From: Roseivirga pacifica
GTDB lineage: Bacteria > Bacteroidota > Bacteroidia > Cytophagales > Cyclobacteriaceae
Assembly: GCF_900111145.1 (NCBI RefSeq)
Contig: NZ_FOIR01000004.1
Coordinates: forward strand, 1 to 64,000
Direction of reading: 5' to 3'
Length of the DNA stretch: 64,000 nucleotides
The notes beneath the pieces were generated by a model. That model was not told the origin of the DNA. It was given only the letters and a program-made list of their open reading frames with translations, and did no database searches. A program made the translations under genes and the position numbers. Position 1 is the first letter of the stretch. The number at the start of each line of letters is the position of its first letter. This document shows positions 32,558-41,776 of this stretch, one piece after another.

Positions 32558-32932
32558 CTAATGACTATCATCTACATGTTCAGTTCCTGCAGGAACATAG
32601 TTTTCAATTCCTCTGGCTTTCTTAATTGCTGCACCTTCCAATTGAACGAGTGCTACTATTAACCATACCAAGAATAACATTGGAAGTAAGATTGAATAGA
32701 TCAACCCCTTAACCTCATGACCAAGGTGCATGAATTCACTCACAATGTAGAAAGCTTTCACAATGGTAAGTCCAATAAAGATTATTGTTCTCAACATTCC
32801 GGCATCCATAGTAAAGGCGAATACATATTCGATTGCCGTTACAATTGCAAGAATTCCTGCAATCTTCCAAATGCCCAATATTTTAGATCTATCAGCAGGT
32901 TGAACCGCTACGCTAGTTGTTGCTTGTTCCAT
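32558..32932 (-). CDS. Cytochrome c oxidase subunit IV-like protein
   Basis: A 124-residue protein with three transmembrane helices (about 20-40, 45-67, 78-100), of the CyoD/CtaF type (prokaryotic cytochrome oxidase subunit IV). It has the FYIVSEFMHLGHEVKGLIYSI stretch near residue 62. It is a small structural subunit of the aa3-type oxidase. It ends the main act/cox gene run: the gap to the upstream coxIII gene is 12 bases, and a strong hairpin follows its stop. Confidence 0.88.
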   Translation of the reverse strand: MEQATTSVAVQPADRSKILGIWKIAGILAIVTAIEYVFAFTMDAGMLRTIIFIGLTIVKAFYIVSEFMHLGHEVKGLIYSILLPMLFLVWLIVALVQLEGAAIKKARGIENYVPAGTEHVDDSH

Positions 32933-32944
32933 GTTCTTAGTCTA

Positions 32945-33709
32945 TCAGATTAAGTAGAAAAATGTGAAAACGAATACCCATACAAGGTCTACAAAGTGCC
33001 AGTACAAACCAACCTTCTCAACCATTTCGTAATGTCCTCTCTTCTCATACAAACCATTGGCTGCATTAAAGAAGATGATTACGTTCAATACAACACCAGA
33101 GAACACGTGGAAACCGTGGAAACCGGTAATAAAGAAGAACAAGGCAGCAAATGCTGGCGGTCCGTATTGGTTGAAAGTTAGGTTAGCACCGAAAATTTCA
33201 TAATTCTCTTTCCAAATACCGTTTACAACTACATCAGAAATAGTAGCGGTGTCTGTACCAGAGATAAAGTGACTCCACTCAAGTGCTTGGCAGCTCAAGA
33301 ATGCAATACCACCTATAACCGTCCAAAGCATCCATTTCACTACAGCTTTCTTATCCATTCTTTGTCCTGCTTCTACGGCCAATACCATAGTAACAGAAGA
33401 TAAAATAAGGATGAAAGTCATCAAACCAACGAATACCAATGGAAGCTCCATACCATGCAAACCTGGGAACGCTTCGAATACCTTTTCCGGAATTGGCCAA
33501 TATTCTGTTGAGAATGTGAACGTAGAAGGGTCACCTTCATACTGAGGTGCGCTCCATCTTAAAAAGGCATAAGTAATTAGTAAGCCAGAAAATGTAAAGG
33601 CATCAGACAGCAAGAAAAACCACATCATTAGCTTTCCATAGCTGGCCTTGAAAGGCTCTGCGCCCCCGCCCCATAAGCTTCTTTTACTCATTGTAGCAGT
33701 AGTTGCCAT
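32945..33709 (-). CDS. Cytochrome c oxidase subunit III
   Basis: A 254-residue haem-copper oxidase subunit III with six or seven helices. It includes KLMMWFFLLSDAFTFSGLL near residue 26, TGFHGFHVFSGVVLN near residue 190, and the C-terminal VGLYWHFVDLVWVFVFTFFY. Subunit III stabilises the catalytic core in the membrane and influences proton uptake. It is one of two subunit-III-type genes in tandem. The usual reading is that this longer one is the canonical subunit III and the 195-residue neighbour is a shorter relative. Confidence 0.93.
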   Translation of the reverse strand: MATTATMSKRSLWGGGAEPFKASYGKLMMWFFLLSDAFTFSGLLITYAFLRWSAPQYEGDPSTFTFSTEYWPIPEKVFEAFPGLHGMELPLVFVGLMTFILILSSVTMVLAVEAGQRMDKKAVVKWMLWTVIGGIAFLSCQALEWSHFISGTDTATISDVVVNGIWKENYEIFGANLTFNQYGPPAFAALFFFITGFHGFHVFSGVVLNVIIFFNAANGLYEKRGHYEMVEKVGLYWHFVDLVWVFVFTFFYLI

Positions 33710-33725
33710 AAACGATCAATTATAA

Positions 33726-34313
33726 TTAGTGATTAAGTAGCAAAAATATGAACAAATATATCCAAAGTCCTCCTAGAAAGTGCCAGTAAGTTGTACTCAT
33801 TTCCATGTTCAGCATGTTTTTTGAGTGCACCTTGTACTTAAAGGCAGAAACTAGCATATACAGTAAATAAATCACACCACTAACAAGGTGTGCACCATGT
33901 ATGCCTGTAAACACATACATAAAACTTCCGGCCGGATTCCCTACAAAGAACACCCCTTGGTCTACCAATTGGCCCCAAGCTTGGAACTGACCGAATAGAA
34001 ATACTATCCCGAGCACAGTTGTGATTGACAGTGCCAATTTCACCTGCTCAAATTTATCTTTCTTGGCAGCCATATATGCCCATTGCATGGTAATACTGCT
34101 TGCCAATATAATTCCTGATGTTACCCACAACATTTGTGGAATATCGTACTGTAACCAGTCACCATCGGCCTGACGTACAATGTGTGCACTGGTAAAGGCC
34201 GCGAAAATCATTACTACGGTTACAATGAACAACCACAATGCAAACTTTTTAGGGTGCATTGAAAGCGGTTGCTGAACCGGTGCGTCTACTAATTTATACT
34301 CCTCCGTCATCAT
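33726..34313 (-). CDS. Second cytochrome c oxidase subunit III-family protein
   Basis: A 195-residue haem-copper oxidase subunit III homologue with five helices. Key stretches: HPKKFALWLFIVTVVMIFAAF near the start, FTGIHGAHLVSGVIYLLYML near residue 138, and the C-terminal TYWHFLGGLWIYLFIFL. It lies 16 bases upstream of the longer coxIII gene and overlaps the cyoE stop. The first ATG (34313) and second ATG (34310) are both possible. Two adjacent subunit III genes are seen in other Bacteroidota act/cox loci. Confidence 0.9.
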   Translation of the reverse strand: MMTEEYKLVDAPVQQPLSMHPKKFALWLFIVTVVMIFAAFTSAHIVRQADGDWLQYDIPQMLWVTSGIILASSITMQWAYMAAKKDKFEQVKLALSITTVLGIVFLFGQFQAWGQLVDQGVFFVGNPAGSFMYVFTGIHGAHLVSGVIYLLYMLVSAFKYKVHSKNMLNMEMSTTYWHFLGGLWIYLFIFLLLNH

Positions 34314-35212
34314 TTCACCATGTCTAGTAATAACGCTATTTGAACGATCGGCAAGTAAAGGAAAGAACCAAACATGATTCTCAGTGCCGATTTTCTAGAT
34401 TGATCCTGCATCAACTTAATGGTAGATGCCAAGAACAACACACCACAAATGGTTACCACCACTGCCGAGTTGATTCCCGTTAAGCCAAAGTATGCAGGCA
34501 GCAAACCAAGCGGAATCAAAAACAGTGTGTAAGTCATTATTTGGAAAGCTGTCTTCAAATCCTTCTGTCCTTCAACAGGTAAAAGTTTAAAGCCAGCCTT
34601 TTTATAATCTTCATCGGCTACCCATGCAATTGCCCAAAAATGCGGGAACTGCCAAATAAACTGTATACCGAAAATTATCAATGCTTCGTGAGAAATAGCT
34701 GCAGTAGCTGCTGTCCACCCCAAAAGTGGTGGTAAAGCACCAGGTATGGCTCCTACAAATACTGCAATAGGCCCTACTCTTTTAAGCGGTGTATAAACAA
34801 AACTGTACAGGATCATAGAAAGTACAGCCAAGCCAACTGTTAACATGTTAGTCCACTGATAAAGCACAACCAAACCTAACAAACCAACAATGGTCGCAAA
34901 CCAAATAGCTTCGCTGCTAGTAAGTCTGTTCGTTGGCAACGGACGTGTTGATGTTCTCTTCATCAACTTGTCGTAGTCCTTTTCTAGTACTTGGTTAATG
35001 GTACAAGAGGCACCAGAGATTAAATAACCGCCCACAAAAAGCATAGCCAATTGCTGCCAGTCAACCTGACCACCCATAGCCAATGCGTAACCAAAAGCAG
35101 AAGAGAATGAAACTAATAATGAAAGCCTCATTTTCAACAACTCCACATAAGCCTTGGCTTTGTTCAACCAAAGGTTAGAAAGATCAATATTTGCTGAATT
35201 CCCCTGAATCAT
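34310..35212 (-). CDS. cyoE: Protoheme IX farnesyltransferase (haem O synthase)
   Basis: A UbiA-superfamily prenyltransferase that adds a farnesyl group to haem B to give haem O, the precursor of haem A. The aspartate-rich motif is NQVLEKDYDKLMKRT (about 88-102), followed by TPLKRVGPIAVFVGAIPGALPPLLGW (about 145-170). It has about eight helices and 300 residues. It overlaps ctaA upstream by 4 bases and the short coxIII downstream. Together with ctaA it supplies haem A for the oxidase. Confidence 0.95.
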   Translation of the reverse strand: MIQGNSANIDLSNLWLNKAKAYVELLKMRLSLLVSFSSAFGYALAMGGQVDWQQLAMLFVGGYLISGASCTINQVLEKDYDKLMKRTSTRPLPTNRLTSSEAIWFATIVGLLGLVVLYQWTNMLTVGLAVLSMILYSFVYTPLKRVGPIAVFVGAIPGALPPLLGWTAATAAISHEALIIFGIQFIWQFPHFWAIAWVADEDYKKAGFKLLPVEGQKDLKTAFQIMTYTLFLIPLGLLPAYFGLTGINSAVVVTICGVLFLASTIKLMQDQSRKSALRIMFGSFLYLPIVQIALLLDMVK

Positions 35213-36264
35213 ATTCCTCCTATAGCTTCATTTCCTTTTTGTCGCATAATCAGGAACAGATAATACTGAACTCCCACAATTAGCGACCCGAGTAACAAAT
35301 GTATTGGTTGAATAAATGCCGGAATGGCAAAGTAGGCCATAATTACGCCCGATAGTATTTCGATTACCACAATGGAAACCAAAAACAACATTGGTTTTGT
35401 AAATGCTCCGTTGTCGTTAGTCTTCCACAACTTATAAAACAAGTAAACATGCAAGCCAAGTAACAACAGCGAATAAGACCTGTGAATGTAGAATGTAAGT
35501 CCTAATTGACTCACCCATTCTGCCCTATTCTGAACAGCATCGGCAATCATGTCTATCGCCTCTCTCACTTCAGTACCGAGTACAATCTGCACTACAGTTA
35601 AAAGCAAGCAAACAAAGGTGATTAAAGGTAATTTTCTATCAATTCTAACACCGAAACTACGTTGCTTACCAGCTCGGAAATAAACGTAAATCAATAAGCA
35701 TACAATCAGCAAAGCCAAAAGCATGTGCACGGTTATCATCCACTGAAGCAAGTTGGTACTTACCACTATTGAGCCAATCCATCCCTGGAACCCGACCAAT
35801 ACAAATGCAAGAAATGAAAGAACGGTTATGGTTCTATCTTCTTTCCAGTAGCGCAATGAAAGCACAAATGTTCCGAAGATGAGCAAACCTATTAGTGCCC
35901 CAACCAAACGATTGACATATTCTGTCCACGTTTTTGCCGCATTGAAATCTGCTTCAATCAGAATCGACTCATCCTTTTCAATCTGATGCGCCAGTTCTTC
36001 AAAGCCCAATGCATTGAGGTATTTTACAAACTTTACATTCTTCTCAGCCCTCTGCTGAGCGTAAACATCTTTGTAGTTTGACGGAAGTTGGGCTACCTCT
36101 GTAGGTGGAACCCAACTCCCGAAACATTTGGGCCAGTCTGGGCATCCCATCCCCGACCCGGTGCTTCTTACTATACCGCCAACGGCAATCAGTAAGTAAA
36201 CAGCTATAATTGTGACGGCAGAAAACCGTCTGAATAATCTACCGTTAGTGCGCTTTTGATTCAT
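35209..36264 (-). CDS. ctaA: Haem A synthase (COX15/CtaA family)
   Basis: Oxidises the methyl group of haem O to the formyl group of haem A. A 351-residue inner-membrane protein with about eight helices. The N-terminal GGIVRSTGSGMGCPDWPKCFGSW holds a cysteine pair characteristic of the family. Haem-binding His residues lie at about VHMLLAL, HRSYSLLLLGLH and PIHLLLGSL. The ATG at 36264 is chosen over a TTG at 36267. The gene overlaps the coxA end by 20 bases. Confidence 0.93.
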   Translation of the reverse strand: MNQKRTNGRLFRRFSAVTIIAVYLLIAVGGIVRSTGSGMGCPDWPKCFGSWVPPTEVAQLPSNYKDVYAQQRAEKNVKFVKYLNALGFEELAHQIEKDESILIEADFNAAKTWTEYVNRLVGALIGLLIFGTFVLSLRYWKEDRTITVLSFLAFVLVGFQGWIGSIVVSTNLLQWMITVHMLLALLIVCLLIYVYFRAGKQRSFGVRIDRKLPLITFVCLLLTVVQIVLGTEVREAIDMIADAVQNRAEWVSQLGLTFYIHRSYSLLLLGLHVYLFYKLWKTNDNGAFTKPMLFLVSIVVIEILSGVIMAYFAIPAFIQPIHLLLGSLIVGVQYYLFLIMRQKGNEAIGGI

Positions 36265-38119
36265 CAACCACTATTTCGTCAGCCTCCTCTTTCTCCAGCG
36301 CAATCAAATCGTTCTCATGAGGAAGGTTAGATTCCATAGTTTCTGAGAATGGAACAGTTTGAAGAATGAAGTCTTCTGCTGCACCCGGCTTAGAATAGTC
36401 ATAAGGCCATCTGTAAACCGTAGGAATCTCTCCAGGCCAGTTTCCGTGACCAGGGTTGATCGGTGTAGTCCACTCTAGTGTAGTTGATCTCCAAGGGTTC
36501 TCTGTTGCTTTTCTTCCTCTGTAAATGCTGTAGAAGAAGTTGAACAAGAAGATGAACTGACCTAGGAATGTAAAGATAGCCGCAGCCGAAATGAACATAT
36601 TCAAGTCGGTGAAACCACTAAACGCATCAAAGTTGGTGAATGAGTAGTATCTTCTTGGGAAACCTGCAATACCAATGTAGTGCATTGGGAAGAACACAGA
36701 GTAAATACCAATAAAGGTTAACCAGAAGTGAATATAACCTAAACGGCTATCTAACATTCTACCAAACATTTTAGGGAACCAGTGGTAAACACCAGCTAGT
36801 AGCCCGAATGCTGAAGCCGCTCCCATTACTAAGTGGAAGTGAGCTACAACAAAGTAAGTATCGTGCAACTGAATATCGATAGCGGAGTTACCTAGGAAAA
36901 TACCCGTAATACCACCTGAGATAAATACAGAAACAAGACCAATTGAGAACAACATAGCAGGCGTAAACACAATGTTACCTCTCCACAATGTTGTTAGGTA
37001 GTTAAATACTTTTACGGCCGAAGGAATCGCAATGATCAATGTTAAGAACATGAAGATCGATCCTAAGAATGGATTCAAACCAGACACGAACATGTGGTGT
37101 GCCCATACGATGAACGAAAGGAAGGTAATTCCCATCATTGAAATGATCATCGCTTTGTAACCAAAGATCGGCTTTCTTGAGTTGGTAGCAATAATTTCTG
37201 AAGTAATACCTAGTGCAGGAAGTAGTACAATGTACACCTCTGGGTGACCCAAGAACCAGAACAAGTGCTGGTAAAGGATAGGGCTACCACCTACGTTTGG
37301 CAATGCCTCACCACCAATATAAATCTCTGATAGGTAGAAAGAAGTACCAAAACTTCTATCGAACACTAGCAACAATGCAGCAGCAAACAATACTGGGAAC
37401 GACAACAATCCAATAACAGCAGTTAGGAAGAATGCCCAGATTGTAAGCGGTAGTCTTGAGAAAGACATACCTTTTGTTCTCATGTTAATAATGGTAGTAA
37501 TGTAGTTAATACCACCTAACAACTGAGAAGCGATAAAGAATACCATGGCTACTAACCAAAGCGTCATACCGGCTCCAGAACCGTCCATTGCTTGTGGCAA
37601 TGCTGACAATGGAGGATAAACCACCCATCCACCAGAGGCAGGTCCTGTCTCTAAGAACAATGAAACGAACATTATAGCACCTGACACAAAGAAGAACCAG
37701 AATGAAAGCATGTTCATGAAACCTGAAGCCATATCTCTTGCACCTATCTGCAATGGAATCAGGAAGTTTGAGAATGTACCACTCAAACCAGCGGTAAGCA
37801 CAAAGAATACCATAATAGTACCGTGCATGGTTACCAAAGCAAGGTAGAAGCTAGGGTCTAACTTACCCTGAGCATCGATCCACTTACCAAGTACTGGTTG
37901 TAGCCAGCTAAGGTCTGCATCAGGAAACCCTAATTGCAAACGGAAGATAACTGACATTGCAGCCCCAATAATTGCCCAGAAAATACCTGTGATTAGGAAT
38001 TGCTTGGCAATTGTCTTGTGGTCTGTTGAGAAAATGTATTTTGACACGAACGACTGCTCATGGTCATGATCGTGGTGATCATCATGCGCATGAACATCTA
38101 CTGCTGTTGCTGTTGCCAT
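36245..38119 (-). CDS. ctaD: Cytochrome c oxidase subunit I
   Basis: The catalytic subunit of the aa3-type oxidase: 624 residues, about 12 helices. Haem and copper ligands are visible. The low-spin haem His is in LVTMHGTIMVF; the CuB His with the cross-linked Tyr is in GHPEVYIVLLP; the CuB His pair is in WAHHMFVSG; and the high-spin haem and low-spin haem His are in VVAHFHLVMG. The Glu in GHPEVY marks an A1-type D-channel, so it pumps protons. The His-rich N-terminus (DVHAHDDHHDHDHEQ) is unusual and could bind metal. It is placed between coxB and ctaA. Confidence 0.97.
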   Translation of the reverse strand: MATATAVDVHAHDDHHDHDHEQSFVSKYIFSTDHKTIAKQFLITGIFWAIIGAAMSVIFRLQLGFPDADLSWLQPVLGKWIDAQGKLDPSFYLALVTMHGTIMVFFVLTAGLSGTFSNFLIPLQIGARDMASGFMNMLSFWFFFVSGAIMFVSLFLETGPASGGWVVYPPLSALPQAMDGSGAGMTLWLVAMVFFIASQLLGGINYITTIINMRTKGMSFSRLPLTIWAFFLTAVIGLLSFPVLFAAALLLVFDRSFGTSFYLSEIYIGGEALPNVGGSPILYQHLFWFLGHPEVYIVLLPALGITSEIIATNSRKPIFGYKAMIISMMGITFLSFIVWAHHMFVSGLNPFLGSIFMFLTLIIAIPSAVKVFNYLTTLWRGNIVFTPAMLFSIGLVSVFISGGITGIFLGNSAIDIQLHDTYFVVAHFHLVMGAASAFGLLAGVYHWFPKMFGRMLDSRLGYIHFWLTFIGIYSVFFPMHYIGIAGFPRRYYSFTNFDAFSGFTDLNMFISAAAIFTFLGQFIFLFNFFYSIYRGRKATENPWRSTTLEWTTPINPGHGNWPGEIPTVYRWPYDYSKPGAAEDFILQTVPFSETMESNLPHENDLIALEKEEADEIVVDESKAH

Positions 38120-38139
38120 AATCTATATCTAAATTTTCT

Positions 38140-39174
38140 TTACTCGTTAATTCCAGCAGTAACAACTGCTAACTCCTTCAAATTATCTGGAACCTGACTC
38201 ATGTACTCAGGATTCTTAGAAAGCCATGCTTTTTGCTCTGCCTTCCACTTTTCGTACTCTTCCGGCTCAAGTACAGTCACTGTCTTCTTCATAGAGAAGT
38301 GACCTTCACCGCAAATTTCTGTACAAGCCAACTCGTAGTTAAAGTCAGGGTTACCCTCTTCAACTCTCATTTCGGCAGTTGTTTTATTCGCTACAAACCA
38401 GAACTGAGTAGGCATACCTGGTACGGCATCCATCTTCAATCTCATGTGCGGCATGTATACACTGTGCAGTACATCGCGCGCTCTGATTTTTAGCAATACT
38501 GGCTTACCCTTAGGTATAACCAAATCTCTGTATTGGAAGTCATCGAAACCAGCTCTGTCAGAAAAGTCCTGACCGTGGTTATTTACTGCATCAATCAGGC
38601 GGTAGTCATAGTCACCTACTTGGTTGTCCATTCCACCGTAGCGAAGTGACCAAGCAAACTGGTAACCCATAATTTCAATTTGTTCTGCATCCTCAGGAGC
38701 TTCGCTCATAATGCCGTCCCAAGCCATCCAGCCCGAAATAACCAACCAAGTAAGTACAATGGCAGGTACACCTGTCCACAAGTACTCTAGCTTGTTGTTG
38801 TGTGGGTAGAATAATGCCTTTCTATTCTTATCGAAACGGTATTTGTAGGCAAATACGAAAAGAAGCACGTTGGTAATAAAGAACACAATACCGGTGATCC
38901 ACATGGTTCTCCAGAACAACTTATCGGTCAAAACACCGTGATCTGAAGCTACTGGTGGATCGTAGGCATCGAAATGCGCCCATGAATACCAAGCTGAAAG
39001 TCCAAAGAAGCCCACCATAAACACGATCATCAAAATCGCATTTGTATTGTTTGTGGAGCGTGTAGTCTCCTCTCCTTTTCCTTTAACTACATTGATTAGT
39101 CGGCTAATTCTGAAGATTAACAACAGAATCGCTACTACTAAGAATACTGCTAATGCTATATAAAAACCGAACAT
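38140..39174 (-). CDS. ctaC: Cytochrome c oxidase subunit II (CuA, no fused cytochrome c)
   Basis: A 344-residue subunit with four predicted N-terminal helices, two more than the classic form. A periplasmic cupredoxin domain follows, holding the CuA site: His in LHSVYMPHMRL, then Cys-x3-Cys-x3-His-x2-Met in CTEICGEGHFSM (about 285-297). There is no C-terminal CxxCH. It is thus aa3-type rather than caa3-type, so electrons must come from a separate cytochrome, most likely ActE of complex III. The gene lies 20 bases after actF. Confidence 0.95.
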   Translation of the reverse strand: MFGFYIALAVFLVVAILLLIFRISRLINVVKGKGEETTRSTNNTNAILMIVFMVGFFGLSAWYSWAHFDAYDPPVASDHGVLTDKLFWRTMWITGIVFFITNVLLFVFAYKYRFDKNRKALFYPHNNKLEYLWTGVPAIVLTWLVISGWMAWDGIMSEAPEDAEQIEIMGYQFAWSLRYGGMDNQVGDYDYRLIDAVNNHGQDFSDRAGFDDFQYRDLVIPKGKPVLLKIRARDVLHSVYMPHMRLKMDAVPGMPTQFWFVANKTTAEMRVEEGNPDFNYELACTEICGEGHFSMKKTVTVLEPEEYEKWKAEQKAWLSKNPEYMSQVPDNLKELAVVTAGINE

Positions 39175-39194
39175 ATCTGTCTAGTAAATATTTC

Positions 39195-40592
39195 TTAAAT
39201 ATGGTGATGTTTTGCTTCTGGCAACATTGGGTGGTTTTTAGGCACCAAGTTGAACTTAGATAGTGCACTAAGTACCACAAACACAAATACAGAACCGAAC
39301 ATCATATACATTCCTACTTCAGTCAGGCCAAATTTACCCTCAGCACCAAGCGTACCTGGTGTCATCATTAGGTAGAAGTCTAACCAGTGACCAACCAATA
39401 CAATTACACAAACAAGCTTTAAGAAAACGTTCAAACGTTTTGCATCTCTTGTCATCAATACCAAGAATGGCAAGAAGAAGTTAATTACAATGTTTGCGAA
39501 GAAGAATGGAGAGTAATGATCGCTAAGGAATCTCTCCACAAAGTATACCGACTCTTCTGGAATGTTTGCGTAGTAAATCAATAAGAATTGAGAGAACCAC
39601 ACGTATGTCCAGAAAATACTGAATGCGAATACAAATTTACCAAGGTCGTGCAAGTGGTTAGCAGTAACCTGCGGTAGGTAACCAGCTTCTTTCAACAATA
39701 CAGTTACCAAGGTAATGAAAGCCAAACCAGACACGAACCAGCTAGCGAATACATACCAACCGAACATGGTAGAGAACCAGTGCGTATCGATTGACATGAT
39801 CCAGTCCCAAGCAGAAACTGAAGAAGACACTGCGAAGATCACTAAGAATACCGCAGATACTTTTCTCATTTTAAACCAGTAGCTATCGCCACCAAGTTCA
39901 TCTTCCGCCAAAGAAAGGCTTCTAAGTTTTCTGAAAAGCAAGTACCAAGCCCCAAAGAAAATCACCATTCTAAGAATGAAGAAAATTGGGAATGAACCTC
40001 CTTCTAAAGGCCAGAAGAAGTAAGCTTGCTTACCAGCAATAATAGAATCATAGTGAGGGTTCGGCTGACCATTCTCTAATAACTGTGGATATAAATCACT
40101 GTGTGTCCAGTGGAAAATATCGTGACCGAAAAGGAAGTAGGTAATTACCATAAGAATACCTGCTGGCAAAATCCAGTGAGACATTGCTAAAGGAATTCTT
40201 AAAATATATGCAGACCAACCTGCTTGCGCAGCATACTGAATAGCAAAGAAGAATAAGCCAATAATTGCTAAACCAGTAAAGTATACATTGTTGATCCAGA
40301 AATCAATTTTAAAACGCTTGAACCAGCCACCACCGTGACCAGCTTCTGCATCTCCCTCGCCAGAAGCTTCTGCCAAGGCGTTGCCGTGTCCTTCGTCATG
40401 CGAATCGGCTGCTGCGTGGTCATCAGTACCATGCGTATTTTCTACATGATCGCTTCCATGGTCTCCACCTTCTTCATGGTGTCCACCACTTGGCAACATT
40501 GCGCCAATCAATAACAGCACCGCACCCACCACAAAAGCGATGGTTAGCTTCTTCTTAAGACCTGCGGTAAAATCAAATATTTCTTTTGCCAT
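39195..40592 (-). CDS. actF: Alternative complex III subunit ActF (quinol-binding membrane subunit)
   Basis: A 465-residue NrfD-like membrane subunit of the quinol:cytochrome c oxidoreductase, with about ten helices. After the first helix comes a low-complexity His/Glu/Asp-rich stretch (about residues 35-85, many HEEG, SHDEG and DHGSDH-type repeats) that may bind metal or simply be flexible. The rest includes WDWIMSIDTHWFSTMFGWYVF near residue 215 and the quinol-site-type core. It is distinguished from ActC by length and position between actE and coxB. Confidence 0.92.
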   Translation of the reverse strand: MAKEIFDFTAGLKKKLTIAFVVGAVLLLIGAMLPSGGHHEEGGDHGSDHVENTHGTDDHAAADSHDEGHGNALAEASGEGDAEAGHGGGWFKRFKIDFWINNVYFTGLAIIGLFFFAIQYAAQAGWSAYILRIPLAMSHWILPAGILMVITYFLFGHDIFHWTHSDLYPQLLENGQPNPHYDSIIAGKQAYFFWPLEGGSFPIFFILRMVIFFGAWYLLFRKLRSLSLAEDELGGDSYWFKMRKVSAVFLVIFAVSSSVSAWDWIMSIDTHWFSTMFGWYVFASWFVSGLAFITLVTVLLKEAGYLPQVTANHLHDLGKFVFAFSIFWTYVWFSQFLLIYYANIPEESVYFVERFLSDHYSPFFFANIVINFFLPFLVLMTRDAKRLNVFLKLVCVIVLVGHWLDFYLMMTPGTLGAEGKFGLTEVGMYMMFGSVFVFVVLSALSKFNLVPKNHPMLPEAKHHHI

Positions 40593-40611
40593 GCCTAAAA
40601 ATCTTTATCTG

Positions 40612-41229
40612 TTATTGTTGTTGTAAAGTTTGAACGTAACGGGCGATTTGCCATCTCTTTTCTTCGCTAAGCTGAGAACCATGTGCTCCCATTCTTCTAA
40701 TTCCCCAAGTAATTACATGGAAAACGTGTCCTTGCGATAAGTTCTTTTGAGCTGGAGCAGTGTACGAAGGCACACCTAAGAATACTGGAGCCACAGCGCC
40801 ATCAGCTTTACCTGCTGGGCCATGACAGTGGTCACAGTACAAATTATAAAGTCTTCCTCCCTCTGCAATTACTTCATCTGAAGCTGGTAGTGGGTTTTCA
40901 ACTAAAGCTGCAGCTTCTATATCATCTTTTCCTAGTCTGTAAGGCAACATTCCATTATTGGTTCTTCTAACTGTACCTGCTACTGGTTGTCTTACATTTT
41001 GTGAATATGGATTGTTATCATTTGAGTTATAAAATTCTCCAAGTCCATCTTCACGGTTGCTCAACCAAGAACCAGCCTCTTTGTCTTTAATTTGAGTAAG
41101 TGGCTCGTAAGGTATAGAATGGTACATCTGCGGGGCGTATTCCAAACCTGGATTATCGCCTTTGGCAGCACAAGCACCTAATAATACGATGCTGAGAAGT
41201 GGTAGAAATTGTTTTAATCTATTGATCAT
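40612..41229 (-). CDS. actE: Alternative complex III subunit ActE (monohaem cytochrome c lipoprotein)
   Basis: A 205-residue lipoprotein cytochrome. The ATG at 41229 is chosen over one at 41253: it gives a clean lipoprotein signal (MINRLKQFLPLLSIVLLGAC) and avoids overlap with actD. The single haem motif CDHCH lies at about residue 137, and the axial Met is probably in GIRRMGAHGSQL near the C-terminus. In the Flavobacterium complex, ActE hands electrons to the oxidase CuA site. Only 19 bases separate it from actF. Confidence 0.92.
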   Translation of the reverse strand: MINRLKQFLPLLSIVLLGACAAKGDNPGLEYAPQMYHSIPYEPLTQIKDKEAGSWLSNREDGLGEFYNSNDNNPYSQNVRQPVAGTVRRTNNGMLPYRLGKDDIEAAALVENPLPASDEVIAEGGRLYNLYCDHCHGPAGKADGAVAPVFLGVPSYTAPAQKNLSQGHVFHVITWGIRRMGAHGSQLSEEKRWQIARYVQTLQQQ

Positions 41230-41242
41230 AACTACTGTCAGC

Positions 41243-41776
41243 TTATTCTTCAACTTGTTTATTATTCACTTCTACAGCGCCTGAATCTTTCAGGGTAGAA
41301 GAAATCACATCTTCTGCCATTGCCCCGTTCTTACTAAGGTCAATTGCCATAATGTGCTTATCATCTGTAATTCGGATATCCAAAAGGTTAGGCTTTTTCC
41401 AAGGTTTCAAATCGCTCGAAACAAAGAAAGTACCTACCATACCGAAGGCCGCCAAAAGTACGGTAAGCTCGAAAGTTACCGGTACAAAATCAGGCAATGC
41501 CACGTGATTCTTACCACCAATAATCATTGGCCAGTCAACACCCAACATCCAAATCTGCATAACGAGCGCCAAAGTGGTACCCAAAGCACCGAACATGAAG
41601 GCCGCAATAGGAAGGCGAGATCTCTTATAGCCTAGCTCTTCGTCCAAACCGTGAACTGGGAATGGGCTATAAACCTCGTCAATCTTAATACCGGCACCTC
41701 TGATTTTGCCAACTGCCTTTAGCAATACGTCTTCGTCATCGTATACGCCAAGGATATAATTCTTAGAGTCACTCAT
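41243..41776 (-). CDS. actD: Alternative complex III subunit ActD (DUF3341)
   Basis: A 177-residue DUF3341 protein: an N-terminal ferredoxin-like fold (YILGVYDDEDVLLKAVGKIR), the family motif YSPFPVHGLDEELG at about 36-49, two transmembrane helices (about 58-80 and 98-118), and a cytoplasmic tail. It is a structural subunit of alternative complex III. Its start shares one base with the actC stop. Confidence 0.93.
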   Translation of the reverse strand: MSDSKNYILGVYDDEDVLLKAVGKIRGAGIKIDEVYSPFPVHGLDEELGYKRSRLPIAAFMFGALGTTLALVMQIWMLGVDWPMIIGGKNHVALPDFVPVTFELTVLLAAFGMVGTFFVSSDLKPWKKPNLLDIRITDDKHIMAIDLSKNGAMAEDVISSTLKDSGAVEVNNKQVEE

